Shown piece by piece: positions 23,390 to 35,013 of a stretch of 64,000 nucleotides of DNA. The stretch spans positions 4,265,216 to 4,329,215 of the forward strand of contig NC_054752.1 in the NCBI RefSeq assembly GCF_018143015.1. Direction: 5' to 3'. How positions within the stretch are numbered: the first letter of the stretch is position 1; the number at the start of each line of letters is the position of its first letter. Below the pieces are notes generated by a model, which saw only the letters and a list, made by a program, of their open reading frames with translations, did not search any database and was not told the DNA's origin. Origin of the DNA: Lytechinus variegatus. Its lineage: Eukaryota > Echinodermata > Echinoidea > Temnopleuroida > Toxopneustidae. The position numbers and the translations under genes were made by a program.

Positions 23390-23915
23390 GCAACGCATTA
23401 AATATAAGATATTGCTTCTTACCTATATACCGTTCACTTCCTACCTTTGACCCTTCTTGTATTCCTCTCTCATTCATTGCTGTTCTGCTACTCGTACAGG
23501 TCTTCGCACATCTAGTCCCATCATACTAAAAGAACCCAGAACAATAAGGACATTGTGTGACAAAGCCACGTCTCTGGAACTCACTTCTCCACACAGTTCA
23601 AATCTCATCTTCTCATTAGTAGGTCCAAACAAACTTGAAAATCTTTATTTTATGTCCATTAATACATTTAATATAGTAGCCCCCTCTCCTAATGAATTAG
23701 AGAGTATTTTTATTATTAATATATGATTTAATATGTTTTCTAATTTATTGTTTATCATTTGAAATTGATATTGAACTGTCAGGCACCTTGAGCATTTCTT
23801 GGAGTGGATATGTAACTTGTTTTCTTTTTTCTTTTTTAATGGATTGACTGTATATTATTATAATCTGCCATCCATGCGCTTTGAAACACCAGTATAAAGC
23901 GCATTACAATTATAT
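23390..23915 (+). mobile_element. CR1/L2-type LINE 3' fragment
   Basis: The plus strand reads a decayed C-terminal segment (LRTSSPIILKEPRTIRTLCDKA) followed by a 3' region with TAAAGCGCATTACAATTATA, typical of the tails of CR1/L2-like elements in these genomes. No reverse transcriptase remains. Confidence 0.45.
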
Positions 23916-24348
23916 GTGCGCATTAGAAATTTGGTTATCATTATTAACAAACCCTCTACACCGAATTTACACCCCCCCCCCCCTTATAATGAAAGGCGTG
24001 AAAAAAAAACGTATAGGAAATTGCCGACAATTTCCCCCAAAAGATGCTGGCAATGGCATTTACTGAAGAGAAAACTCTTTCTGACATTTCCAGAGACCGG
24101 ACCCACCGAGGGGGAAGGGGATGGCTCTTGATATAGGCCTATCCATATCTAGCCTGTCCCCAATGCTTCATTGTTCATTCTCCTTTTTCCAATTTCGAAG
24201 AGCGCGATTTTCTTGCCTTTATTTTCGTCAGGATTTTTTTTAAAAATTCAAATTATCATCCATATACTCAGAATCCCATATTATGTGCCTAGCTCTAAAT
24301 TCATTGACATTGTTACCCATAGAAGAAAATCTAAAGTCCGTAGGGGAG

Positions 24349-24921
24349 AATGGGGTTAGTTGGAACGCGGGGTAACTTGAAACATTGTAATTTTTTTTAA
24401 CACTATAAATTAATTTATGCAATTTTATTGCCAATAGCAAGATTCATCCATCATATTACAGACAACACATGTGCAACAAGCCTGGTGAAGTTAGAAAGGA
24501 ATGTTTTTTTTTTCACCTCCTGAGTAGTTTATTCTCTTTCAAAAATGCTTTATTATCTCTGAGAAGTTTATAGATCAAGTTGCCAGTTCGGGGCTATAAT
24601 GAAAACTTGTACCAAGCTACAAAATAAAGTTATTAATATGCCACGGTGAAGTCCCTTTTAATGATAATAACAAAACATGGGATTTGCATAGCGCACTTTC
24701 CATCTTGATTAGATGCTCAAGGCGATTCAGAGCAGAACAAGAAAAACTATTTACATTTTATACATGTCTGAACAATATGTCAATGTTTATCACAAAGCAC
24801 TCTTATCAAGGTATATTTTTAGGCTGCCGTTGGAGGTGGTCACTAAAGTCTGGGTTTTCTTGAATAAATCTATTTGGACTTTACAGCCATTTTTGTCAAA
24901 AATGTTCCAGCTAACCCCATT
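24349..24921. mobile_element. MITE with AATGGGGTTAG ends
   Basis: Left end AATGGGGTTAGTTGGAAC and right end GTTCCAGCTAACCCCATT match at 17 of 18 positions when inverted. The interior of about 540 bp has no coding capacity. It includes a LINE-tail-like stretch at 24655-24735. Confidence 0.6.
24655..24735 (-). repeat. CR1/L2 LINE tail remnant
   Basis: GATTTGCATAGCGCACTTTC and GATGCTCAAGGCG match the 'position-dependent' tails seen at the 3' ends of CR1/L2 fragments here, in reverse orientation. Confidence 0.3.
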
Positions 24922-25285
24922 TATTGTCTAAATGTCACATTTGTAATTTGCAATGAACTATTTGACATAACTGTTCTGAACATTGGTTTACTTTTTTTAT
25001 ATTTGAAACAAATGCGGAAGCGCCTACAAAATAAAAATAAAAGAATATCCGGTGAAAGCAACCGAGCTTACAATGTCGATGGCGGTCTCACACGGGCTGC
25101 TAGAAATACATATCTATATGCTTTGAAGGAAACGCCATCTACGGCTTGCCCACAAATACAGGAAACTGTATATAAATGTATATCTTCCCATCCTCCTTTC
25201 AAGACTCGAAAAGACCACTTACACTGGTCGAAAGCTTGGCCTAAAATGAAAGCAGCTTCTTGGTTCTCGTGATCCGAATCGTGCT

Positions 25286-25469
25286 TAGTCTACAACTGTA
25301 GACCCACCATCTGCAGTGTGTGTATCACAGCTGATTCAAGGAGTTTGCATAGCAGACTAGGTCTACTGGAGCTGCAGATGTGGCTCGCTTTGCTCGCCCT
25401 TTCAGGCTGGTTCGCAAACCAGCTGCTGATCCCACTTCACGAGCCATTCAGAGTCTGCATAGCAGACTA
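25286..25469. mobile_element. 184-bp MITE with 9-bp target duplication
   Basis: AATCGTGCT is present directly on both sides (25277-25285 and 25470-25478). The insert begins TAGTCTACAACTGTAGACC and ends GCATAGCAGACTA, giving short inverted tips TAGTCT/AGACTA. A 9-bp duplication suggests a Mutator-like element. Confidence 0.65.
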
Positions 25470-25472
25470 AAT

Positions 25473-25940
25473 CGTGCTTATAGTGTAACTCGCCGGATAA
25501 GTTCGCGTTAAAGTGTTCTATTGCAAGTTTAATGTACGAGCGCGCAGTGAATGGGGAGTTTATGCGAGAAAATCACTTCAGTAAAAACAAAATATTCACG
25601 CACAAACACTGCATGTTTCATTTTTCCAACTACTTAAGTTTTTCTTTTGGGGTGGGGGTTGTAGTCCGTTCTAGAAAAACACATCTTTCTCATCACAAAA
25701 TAAAAGAGATTTAAGACATATAATAACCTGGTAAAAAAAAAATGCAGCATAGTTTTTCATTTAGAGCAAGTCATAGGCGATCGTGTACGTGTGCATGTAG
25801 TGGATCTTATGTGTGCATCCGGTGCGTTGGTGTCAGGTTGGTGTACAAACAAATGGTACCAAACAACACAGAGGCAGTGCGTGCACACAGGACACATTTT
25901 CAATAAGCTAGGGAGCGAGTTACACTATAGTTTAAGACCG
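25473..25940. mobile_element. MITE with TATAGTGTAACTCGC ends, invaded by the 184-bp MITE
   Basis: TATAGTGTAACTCGC near 25479 and GCGAGTTACACTATA near 25918 are inverted copies. The left tip probably extends into the sequence before 25277, now separated by the 184-bp insertion. No coding capacity. Confidence 0.5.
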
Positions 25941-26097
25941 TAACGGACGTGCCATCCTCGTAATCAATAATTCTTGGGTGAAGCATTGATCTATTGTCAA
26001 GATGGTGTCTGGTCACAGATCGTGAGTGTGACATCTGTTGTTTCCTGCAATGCCCAACAAAGAATATTACACCTTTTTAGTCCACCTGACCCCGGGT

Positions 26098-26890
26098 GAT
26101 TATTAAACCGAAAGCAGGGCAAGCAAATGACCCCATAGCTGGATGGAATGGACCATTGAGTTTACAAAAATTCATTGCTGCTAGGTATTATCCTACGCTT
26201 CCAAGGTCTTCCCACCGATATGACGCAATATCATGCGTTTCTAAACAGTTTAAACGTTGCAAAACCAAAAGACAATCTATCTCACCTTAATAAGAGTTTT
26301 TTGTTGATATATCAAGAACCTATTGTTAATTGAGAGACAAGCGAAATTTCAGCAACGCAAATCATCAGTTACATGTTATGCAAATTAGGTCGTGAAATTT
26401 GCATATAATTAGTTTTCGAGATAACTTGTTTTAAAAATTGCTGAAAATCGACTTTAAATTTCTTTTTCTGTTTTACTTTAATTTCTGTGAAATATTTGCC
26501 GTCAATCATCATATTATTGTCCATATCTCTTCCTTCAATACAAATTATCATGTCAGTAGTTTTAAGGGTCCCTTTTTATTTTTTATTTTTATTTCCTCTA
26601 TTTTTTTACTGATACAAAATTTTGTAAATGTTCTGATTGCTTGTGATTGTTTATGATTTGTCTTGATTTGTTTAATAAAATATTTTAAAATGGTTCTTTT
26701 TGTTTTCAGTCCCTTTAATCGTGGTTCGTACGTAGAAATCATGCATTTTAGCATGTTTTTTCACCTAGTAGCTCAGGTATATAACCGATATGCCAAGTCC
26801 GTGGATGTTTCCAGCAATATTATACTCAATATTGTAAACAAACTGGAAATTCATAACACGCACGCTATGAGACAAGATAGAAATACGTAT
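26098..26890 (+). mobile_element. Old relative of the foldback terminal repeat
   Basis: AACCGAAAGCAGGGCAAGC, AAATGACCCCATAGCTGGAT and later CGTGAAATTTGCATATAATT track the left arm of the foldback element (1131 onward) in order, but with many substitutions and small gaps. The end resembles the arm near 1720 (AACCGATATGCC). It is clearly older than the two long copies. Confidence 0.65.
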
Positions 26891-26902
26891 ATGTTATGAA
26901 AA

Positions 26903-29900
26903 TGAATTATAATAATATAATAACTTGAACTTATATAGCGCTTTTAATGAAATCATATCAAAGCGCTTTACAATGTAAAACATACAAAATATACAAATTA
27001 GAAATCATTAAACTGAGAAAAAAAAAAAAAAAAAAAATTCAAGGACACTGTAAATGGGGCGATGTTGGATATGCTTTCTTCATGAGGTACGTTTTTAAAT
27101 TTGATCGAAATGAAGTGATATTTGAGATGGAACGAAGGGAAGCTGGAAGAGTGTTCCAAAGACGTGGGGCAGAGCTTGAAAAGGACCTATCACCAAAAAT
27201 TTTAGTTTTTGCTTTTTTGACTGTTAAGAAATTTTGATTTGCAGAACGAAGGGACCTACTTGGAGTATATGCCTGGACCAATTCGGAGAGATATTTTGGA
27301 GCATGTCCATGAAGAGATTTGAATGTTAGGAGTAGAATTTTGAATTGTATACGGAATTTAATGGGGAGCCAGTGCAATTGTTTAAGAGTAGGGGTTACAT
27401 GGTCATGTTTTTTAGTGAGGGAAACTAGACGGGCTGCAGAGTTTTGAATTCTCTGCAGCTTAGAAATATCCTTTTCTGGAATTCCATGGAGCAGGCTATT
27501 GCAACTGTCAAGAAGTGAACTAATAAATGCATGAATGAGGACTTCAGTAGATGACTTTGAGAGATATTTTCGAATTTTACCAATTTTTCTTAGGGCGAAG
27601 GATGCTTTACGACAGATGCTGTTGACATGGGGACGCATTGAAAAGTTCTTATCAAACAAAACACCTAAGTTAGTAACCGTTTTAGAGGGATGTATATGAA
27701 CATTTGCAATTTGAATTGGAGGTAGCTCAGGGGTACGTCTACGATGGGAGGAGATATGCAGGACTTCCATCTTATTATCGTTAAGGAGTAAATAGTTCAC
27801 AGTCATCCAGGAACGAATGGCACCAAGACAATCTTCCAGTTTCTGCAACATTCGGAGAGCTTGTCCAGACTTGAATGAGATATATAATTGTGTGTCATCA
27901 GCATATATCATAGACGAGAAACCATAGGAATGAATAAGATCTTCCAACGGTGTCGTGTAGCATGTAAAGAGTACAGGCCCGATAACCGAACCTTGCGGCA
28001 CCCCCCATTTAAGTAGAGTAGGATCAGATCGTGAGCCGTCAATGATCACCTGTTGATATCGTCCAGTGATGTAAGAGTCAAACCACTTTGCTGCAGTCCC
28101 AGAGACACCAAATCGTGTTTTCAGCCTGGAAAGAAGAACATCGTGATCAACTGTGTCGAAGGCTGATGTTAGGTCCAAAAGTATGAGGATAGCATCATCT
28201 CCGGTATCCAAAGCTTGTAGAATATCATCTTGAACACGAAGTAGCGCAGTTTCCACACTATGATCTTTTCGATACGCAGACTGTCGGGATGCGAGAAGGG
28301 AGTTAGCAGTAAGGTATTCAGTAAATTGATTTGAGACAACTCGTTCTATTACCTTACCCAAAAAAGGTAAATTTGAAATTGGTCTGTAGTTCCTTAAACT
28401 TTTTGCATCCAGTGACGGTCTCTTTAGGGTGGGAATGACCAAAGCAGATTTGAGCGCCGAAGGGAAGACTCCGCATTCTAGTGAATCGTTGGTAATATCC
28501 GTGATAGGCGGTACCAGGAACTCTAGACACTGGCTAAGAATTTGCGCTGGAAGAGGATCTAGGCCACATGATTTTATTTTATGTGACCTGATAATCTTTA
28601 GAACATCTGCTTGGGAAACTGGTGCAAACTTCTCAAGACGATGATCACAGGCTTCCCCCTCCACAACAATAGAAGAGGAAGAAAATGAAGATCTCAAATG
28701 TTGAATTTTACTGTAAAAATACTTTAAGAACTTCTGGGCAATCTCAGCACTTGACTGATGTGGTGGCAATGATTTATCAGGCTTTTCAGCAGTCATCTTG
28801 TCAATCACATGAAACAGTTGTTTGCTGTTGCTAGTGGATATAAGTTCTTGAAGATGCTGACTCTTAAAGTTATTGACAAGTTGGTAATATTTTCTCGTTG
28901 CTTCCTTCATGTCGTCAGATACAACTGTTGTAGATGAACGCTTGGTCTTTCTCCATCTCCTTTCCCTTGCACGAAGGTCTTGTTTGGCATTGCGGATTGA
29001 GTCGTTGTACCAAGGAGCATAGGGACGCAATCTCACTTTCCTTTTCTTGATTGGAGCGTGGCGATCTAGATTAGAAGCTAGAGAGTCATTGAAAACATGT
29101 ACCTTCTGGTCAATTTCCATTTCCTCTAAGTTTGTAACTGCTTCGAAGGACTGGATGATATCTAACTTCAATTGATCAATGTCAAGTTCACGTAACATAC
29201 GGGCATGAATGACATTAGATGTTGGCGATGTTCTCACGAAGGGGAGTGAAAAGATTATTGCAGAATGATCTGATGGCAAAGTCTGGGTAACCACAATGTC
29301 CCTTATTGAGTGATCATTATCCCTCATAATTACCAAATCAAGAGTGTGTCCTTTAATATGAGTTGGTTTGGATATACGCTGACTCAATCCCGCTGACTCG
29401 AGTAGATCTTTAAAATTCTTTGCATCTGCATTTGTGTCACTGTCAACATGAATATTGAAATCACCCAAGATAACCACTTGATTCAGAAGCAAGTTGGCCG
29501 ATTCAAGAAATTCTGAGAACTCGATCAGAAAATGTCCAAATGACTGGCCACGCAAGCACGATGGTGGTCTATAGATTACAAACAAAGAGAGACTTCTCTG
29601 GCTACTCGTCTTTCTAGAGCTTACAGTCACCTCAAGGCATTCAAATGTGTCAAACACATGTGGCTGCTTTTTAGTAGAAAAAGAATTTCGCAAAATTACA
29701 CAGAGACCACCACCCCTCTTTCCTTTTCTGGGTAGTTTTAATAGCTTGAAATCCTGAAGTGTATTCTGTATGCCTGCTATTGTGGGAGAGTCTCTTCCAT
29801 CCCCTCTGAGCCACGATTCTGTGACAACCAAGACGTCAAGGCGTTCCGAGATGATAAAGTCACAAACTTCAGTCTCTTTGTTCATCAAAGATCTAGCATT

Positions 29901-30950
29901 CCAAAGTCCAATCTTTGTTGGAGAATTTTCATTTTCCTGGAGACTAGTGGTTTGTGGGATTTGCCTGAGATGCTGTGGTGGATGTTTGCTTTTGAAGGCA
30001 GATGCTCTTGATGTCCTAGAACTAATGACCACGGGAATGTAAGTGTCCTTTGGCTCTGCAACTTCAACAGATCCAAGCATGGTCAAGGATGGATTCTGAC
30101 GAGGCTTTCCTCCCCGTCTTTTACGACGAGTTCTCTTCTTCCGTTTCACCGATCTTCCTGTATCATGTTGCGAGATTCCAAGATCCAGTATAAGGTTTCT
30201 GACATTCATTGGAGGCTGTGCATGTGTCAAAATCCATGATGACTGATTAATAGACTTCATATATAGAGGATCATATCTATGCATAGCAGAAGGTATGTCA
30301 GACGTGCCAGTAATTCTGATCTTAACACCAGATCCATCATGTTCTACTGGGCCAGGATTAGGACACACGTCACCACATTTCATTAGCTGTAGTTGAAAGG
30401 ATGATGATGTGTTGGCATAGTACGGGATAGGGAGTCCAGAGAACTTCCTCAACACTTTGGGGTGACTTGAATATACATTGGTATCCTTGTACATACATGT
30501 GTGTGTAATACATGACAGTTGAAAGTTTGGTAGAGAGTGGCTGCATACTAGTACAATAAGATGAATAGATAGAAGATTAAGTAACTCCATTGTTCCATAG
30601 AAAATAAGCACAAACACTCAATGGAACAAGTTCAAAGGCTGGCTGATCATGAAGAATAGGGAGTCACAGTAGAGGCTTCTATGATGGCTGACTGTAGCAG
30701 GTTGATGCTCACTCCATTACAAACTTGATGAAATTTGTCTTACACTTATAGAAAGAAAACAGCAACAAGGATCCATCCAAAAAATGGCTACAAAACTCCA
30801 GGTAGTTGGATTAACACACTGGTAACCACAAATTAACCAAAAATTGCCAATAACATAGATAAACAATGAAAAATTCAGAGAGCCAAAAAGAGAGCGCCTG
30901 AAAGGGCGCTCAATCTTTTTGCGATTGTTGGGTATTATCATTTACGCAAA
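26903..30950 (-). mobile_element. CR1/L2-type LINE, apparently full length
   Basis: The element runs from a 5' region of about 330 bp (to about 30950, boundary approximate) through one long ORF to a 3' tail containing AAAGCGCTTTGATATG and AGCGCTATATAAGTTC, ending in a TTATTATA-type repeat near 26906. An A-run of about 19 bases (plus strand) lies just past the stop. Coding capacity looks intact, which suggests a young insertion. Confidence 0.8.
27039..30617 (-). CDS. LINE ORF: endonuclease and reverse transcriptase, 1192 aa
   Basis: A single uninterrupted frame. Residues 1-30 are hydrophobic. Residues 82-90 read GDVCPNPGP, a 2A-like NPGP motif. A basic stretch (RKKRTRRKRRGG) lies near 158-170. 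An apurinic endonuclease-type domain spans about 234-458 (IGLWNARSLMNK, TESWL, LGDFNIH, LPSDHSAI). Reverse transcriptase spans about 680-990, with LDLTSAFDTVDHD, WGVPQGSVIGP and YADD at 905-908. The C-terminal region (LQRIQNSAARLV, LHWLPIKFRIQFKIL, PRLWNTLPASLR) is typical of CR1/L2-clade elements. The product would copy its own RNA at a nicked target. Start at 30617 chosen as first ATG of the open frame; MEL eleven codons later is possible. Confidence 0.85.
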   Translation of the reverse strand: MFVLIFYGTMELLNLLSIHLIVLVCSHSLPNFQLSCITHTCMYKDTNVYSSHPKVLRKFSGLPIPYYANTSSSFQLQLMKCGDVCPNPGPVEHDGSGVKIRITGTSDIPSAMHRYDPLYMKSINQSSWILTHAQPPMNVRNLILDLGISQHDTGRSVKRKKRTRRKRRGGKPRQNPSLTMLGSVEVAEPKDTYIPVVISSRTSRASAFKSKHPPQHLRQIPQTTSLQENENSPTKIGLWNARSLMNKETEVCDFIISERLDVLVVTESWLRGDGRDSPTIAGIQNTLQDFKLLKLPRKGKRGGGLCVILRNSFSTKKQPHVFDTFECLEVTVSSRKTSSQRSLSLFVIYRPPSCLRGQSFGHFLIEFSEFLESANLLLNQVVILGDFNIHVDSDTNADAKNFKDLLESAGLSQRISKPTHIKGHTLDLVIMRDNDHSIRDIVVTQTLPSDHSAIIFSLPFVRTSPTSNVIHARMLRELDIDQLKLDIIQSFEAVTNLEEMEIDQKVHVFNDSLASNLDRHAPIKKRKVRLRPYAPWYNDSIRNAKQDLRARERRWRKTKRSSTTVVSDDMKEATRKYYQLVNNFKSQHLQELISTSNSKQLFHVIDKMTAEKPDKSLPPHQSSAEIAQKFLKYFYSKIQHLRSSFSSSSIVVEGEACDHRLEKFAPVSQADVLKIIRSHKIKSCGLDPLPAQILSQCLEFLVPPITDITNDSLECGVFPSALKSALVIPTLKRPSLDAKSLRNYRPISNLPFLGKVIERVVSNQFTEYLTANSLLASRQSAYRKDHSVETALLRVQDDILQALDTGDDAILILLDLTSAFDTVDHDVLLSRLKTRFGVSGTAAKWFDSYITGRYQQVIIDGSRSDPTLLKWGVPQGSVIGPVLFTCYTTPLEDLIHSYGFSSMIYADDTQLYISFKSGQALRMLQKLEDCLGAIRSWMTVNYLLLNDNKMEVLHISSHRRRTPELPPIQIANVHIHPSKTVTNLGVLFDKNFSMRPHVNSICRKASFALRKIGKIRKYLSKSSTEVLIHAFISSLLDSCNSLLHGIPEKDISKLQRIQNSAARLVSLTKKHDHVTPTLKQLHWLPIKFRIQFKILLLTFKSLHGHAPKYLSELVQAYTPSRSLRSANQNFLTVKKAKTKIFGDRSFSSSAPRLWNTLPASLRSISNITSFRSNLKTYLMKKAYPTSPHLQCP

Positions 30951-31860
30951 ATTCGTTTTGGTGTTTTATTGATTTGATTTGATTTAATGTTTTCTTCTGC
31001 ATCCATAACATTCGTATAATACATTTTTGATAACATAATAAACATAATATGTTAGCATTTTTGGCATGAATTATAAATAAAGAGTACTAAAAAGATAATT
31101 CCAGACGAAAATAATTATATGATATTTACAATTTGCAGGAGGATTGTCATCATAAGCAGATTACTTGAAAAAAAATGACAATCCCTTTATTATTCTCTCA
31201 TATTTTCCTCCATTTTAATGGACGTGGAAAAACTATATATATAGTTTATATATATATAATATAGGATATTCTAGAGGGAATTATTAGACCTCTATAATCT
31301 ATACAAAAAATGTTGGGTATTGGTTGTTATCAAAGGTCCCGTGACATTACACTGTGAATAATAAAAGTGTGCATCACTGTTTTCATGAAAGCGTAACCAA
31401 GAGAGAGAAAATCAGTATTTCATAATATCATTAGGTTTTGTTCTTATGTTTCTTATGTTTTTCACCATGCGTAACAGACTAATACGTTGATAATGATACA
31501 TAGTAGAAACTAAACACAAATATGACAAACAAAATGTGTTTGAAGCGCAGAGTCCCTTAAATAACATCATAGGTAAGTAATGCGTTTGAACTAAAACATG
31601 GCTCCAAATAAGCGTTCATGAAAAAAATATAGAACAAAACCTAAAATAATTCCCCCAATAGCATGTTAAGATATAGACATTGGCATCTTGAATAAAACTT
31701 TTAAAAATATCATCATTGTCCTCTGTTATAAAAAAGTATTCGGAAAAAAATATCATTTTTAGTAGACTGCGTGCAATAAATCCTTCATATTCTTCTTGAA
31801 TGATAAAACATTGTTATAAATTCGTATAAATAAACTGAATAAAGGTAATGAATGCCAAAT
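30951..31860. other. AT-rich intergenic sequence
   Basis: No gene recognised. TTGATTTGATTTGATTTAAT near 30970 resembles a retroposon tail. A TATATAGTTTATATATATATA stretch lies near 31235. Confidence 0.35.
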
Positions 31861-31869
31861 GCAAGGTTC

Positions 31870-32340
31870 TAGTTTTTATGATTAAAATAAATGTAATATA
31901 TCGTTAAAATATACATCTACATATCATATTCTTATATTCCTGCTTCTGTTCTGTCTCCTCAGGGTTTTCTTCCTCTTTCCATTCATAGACAATGCCAATT
32001 TTGGGAAAATTTGAGTTCAAGAAGCATTCTGGGGTAAAAGTTGGGAACCTGTCAATTTCACCTAATTTGAATGTGTTGAATCTGATAAGACCGGTTCCCA
32101 AGCCAATTTTTTATGCTTTAACCACCTTATTTCCATAAACAAAATGGCTGCCAAATTGACTATTTATAATCTTATTTCTACAATATTATTTTATCATATT
32201 CGCTTTCACCGATATGGATACTGCAAAATCCTGCATACATAACAAGAACCATTCAGGAAAATTTGTTATTTCTGTTTGCTGCTAATTAATTATGCAAATT
32301 TATGCATATTTAGCAAAAATGTGCTATAATTTGATAATTA
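31870..32340 (+). repeat. Dispersed repeat family A, copy 1
   Basis: Shares ordered blocks with two other places: AAGCATTCTGGGGTAAAAGT, CGGTTCCCAAGC and AACAAAATGGCTGCCAAAT with the reverse complement of 42610-43030, and TATACATCTACA plus TCTTCCTCTTTCC with 44616-44735. No inverted ends or coding potential seen, so the class is unknown. Confidence 0.6.
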
Positions 32341-33229
32341 CACCTAAAAAATATTATTCTGGGTATAAATAGCATTTGTATCATTACGATAAATGTTTGG
32401 CCCCCTAAATATAATATTTAAGTCAATTTTTATATGCATTTTTGATATTTATTCATGTTCTTGATTTTTTTGCCCTTTTCTTTGTATATGTTTGATGTGA
32501 GATTAAAAAAAAAAATGAAATCAATGGCAGACAAATATTAAGCATCAATCATTGAATCATTTGATAAACTTCTTCTGCTACAACTGTTAATTCTACTCAG
32601 GAACAAATACACACACATGCTCCCACACCCACACCTGTATAAAGAACGTAATATACTTGCAAGGTATATTATACATGCCCAATATAAAACACATTGATGC
32701 TGATCCTATAATCATGACAATTACCAAATTCGATGAACCCGTCAGAAAAGAAGGGTTTAGAAGTTAGAAAACCTGTAACCATGCTGGAATTAGATTCCTT
32801 GAAATATTTATATCAAAATGTGTTATATATCCTTTATAATTACATGTAGATAACAGACCCAATAATCAATCAAACGTATGATTTATGCAGTGTAGTTTAG
32901 CAATCGGATATAAGTATCAGTACATTGTTAACATCTTTGTAGCAAAATTACATATTTGATTCGGCTCCATCAGAACGGCAATCATGACAGTTAACAAAAG
33001 AACAATTTGTAATAAAGGCAAAGGGTCTGTATTACCGGATCACTTACTCAATTTTTTATCATTACCGATTTATTTATTTCCCCTGAGTCAACCATCAAAG
33101 TAATAACTGAAAACCACAGCTTCTATCCAATCGTTGCCATTGAAGATTCTTTGCCGAACGATACTGAATACAGAAGAGGAAATGATGAAAATAGGGGGCT
33201 AAACACAGATTAGCTCCGTGGTAAAAACA
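32341..33229. other. No recognisable feature
   Basis: AT-rich intergenic sequence without recognised transposon ends, exons or RNA genes. Confidence 0.4.
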
Positions 33230-33560
33230 TGGGCAAAACAAGAAGGTTTCCAGCCCAGTCAATGCCCAATGCAGAACAAATTTTCACACTGCGTCCTATG
33301 GTTGAAAGGTGCTAGGGATGCCGGATGAAGGTAAACCAGCATGGAGACAGTTTGCAGAAGTCCAGTCTAGAGGCTATCTGGTCATGGATGATATTTTCCG
33401 CACCACCTCATGTAAGACAGTGTCTGATCTCAGCAATTCTGAGAAGCTGGTAATATGCAGATTGGCAGACATGTGATGTGAGTTTCCTCATGCTCATTGT
33501 TCCAATAATGACTACGCCAAGATATCTAGCCTTGCATACTGGAGATATATAGCTTCCTCA
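33230..33560 (-). mobile_element. CR1/L2-type LINE fragment
   Basis: The minus strand reads a decayed reverse-transcriptase thumb segment (ARYLGVVI, MSMRKLTSHVCQSAYYQLLR, SRLDFC) resembling L2-type elements. It has several frame breaks and no flanking element parts. Confidence 0.5.
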
Positions 33561-33868
33561 CCTATTAAAACTTGGAGTTGTAGTCATAGTAATCCCGATC
33601 TTTTCGTTTGAGGACGCGCACGCTTATTTACGACGGAAGTTGATTTTGGAAGAGACTTTTTGGGCCCGTCATCATGGTCGTAAAACTCTGTCTTGCAATG
33701 CAAATTGTGTGACATGAAATTTTTGTTTCGTTTCGCATCTGCAACGGAAACATTCAATATGCGTTTCGTGTGCAAAATTCTGGTTGCTACTATGGTAACA
33801 GCGATATATCTGATTGGGGACGACTTTCCAAAGCCACATTTGACTCCTCCTAGAGCTCGAGAGGCCGC

Positions 33869-34157
33869 CCGGGGGGCCCACTTCCATTGATTAGTGGATA
33901 CCAGGAGCGACCACGCGTAAAAGGGGACAGAGTGGGCAAGTACGTTACGTATAGGCCTATGTAACGTTATAAGGGTGTCAAAACGATGTTTAAAATGATG
34001 AAAAAAAGGATATATATCCAATACTTGACAAGCCAAATACTTGTTAAGAGATGCATTTTCATAATCTGGAAAAGAATTGCTTCCATTGTTTAGGGTATTT
34101 TTCGAAACCCCATGGTCGTGCCTGGTATCCACTCATCAACTGAAGTGGTCCCCCCGG
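33869..34157. mobile_element. MITE with CCGGGGGG ends
   Basis: Left CCGGGGGGCCCACTTC then GTGGATACCAGG matches the inverted right end (CCTGGTATCCAC then GAAGTGGTCCCCCCGG). About 289 bp. A 182-codon minus-strand ORF crosses it and is not considered a gene. Confidence 0.65.
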
Positions 34158-34770
34158 AATTTGAATCTAATCCCCCATTTCTGGGGAAAGTAAAACATAA
34201 TGCCCATTACATCGTGTGCTAGAGGCATATCGTTTGTGTAGGAGTAAATAGAACAAAAGAAGCCCGTAAGCTCACGTATTGCATTTGCTGTGTACAGAAA
34301 TGGTTTCGGCTAGAGAGGTTGATCTGACCCATGAAATCAATTGCCAGTGATCCACCGATAATCCACATTAAATGCAATATCGATTCAATGGACTGTAATG
34401 ATCTATATCTAAGCCTTCATTCAGTAAGTTTTTCCTCACTCAATATGTACTCGATTTGTTTGAAAAACCACTTTCTTATCCATAAGAGGGCGCCGCTCTG
34501 TGGCGACCAACATCGGGGATTTTTGTCTGTGTTTTTGTGTCTAATTTATCATATTTTCTGTTCTGCCGTATGATATTTGCTCATTCTATCTTCTGGAAAG
34601 ATAGGTTGGTTATCCAGCAGAAGTTTCATACTACTTTGTTTAGTATTTTTGGTGCTCTCGATTGATTATGGATTTGGAATTGACTCAAATACTTGGACAT
34701 ACCCTAATAGTCTTGTGTACACACGGAATGAATTGCTTGAGATACGGGAATCGCTGGCGGCGCCTCCGCC

Positions 34771-35013
34771 CATAGGCGGCGGAAGCGGGGGGGGGGACGG
34801 GGGGACGTGTCCCCCCTAAATTTGAGGAGGGGGGACGGTCCCCCCTAAATTTGTAGTTGATGACCTTTTTTTTTTTTTTGCTTCTCAATTTATTTTCCTA
34901 CGCTTCCCCCTAAAATTTTTAGGTTGAGAAACTTTTTTTTTTTTTTTTTTTTGCTTGTCAAATTTTTTTCTTGGGTTGTCCCCTCCTTAAATTTTTGGCT
35001 TCCGCTGGCAACG
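34771..35013. mobile_element. hAT-type MITE, copy 1, inside the Rex1 LINE
   Basis: CCTCCGCC at 34763-34770 and 35014-35021 is an 8-bp target duplication. Ends CATAGGCGGCGGAAGC and GCTTCCGCTGGCAACG are inverted copies. Inside are G/C runs and long T runs. Removing it restores an open LINE frame (AAPPPYGCERF), which confirms the boundaries. Confidence 0.85.

Noticed and set aside
33584-34132. 182-codon minus-strand ORF
   Set aside because: It crosses a MITE with inverted ends (33869-34157), shows no domain pattern and has no splice or promoter support.
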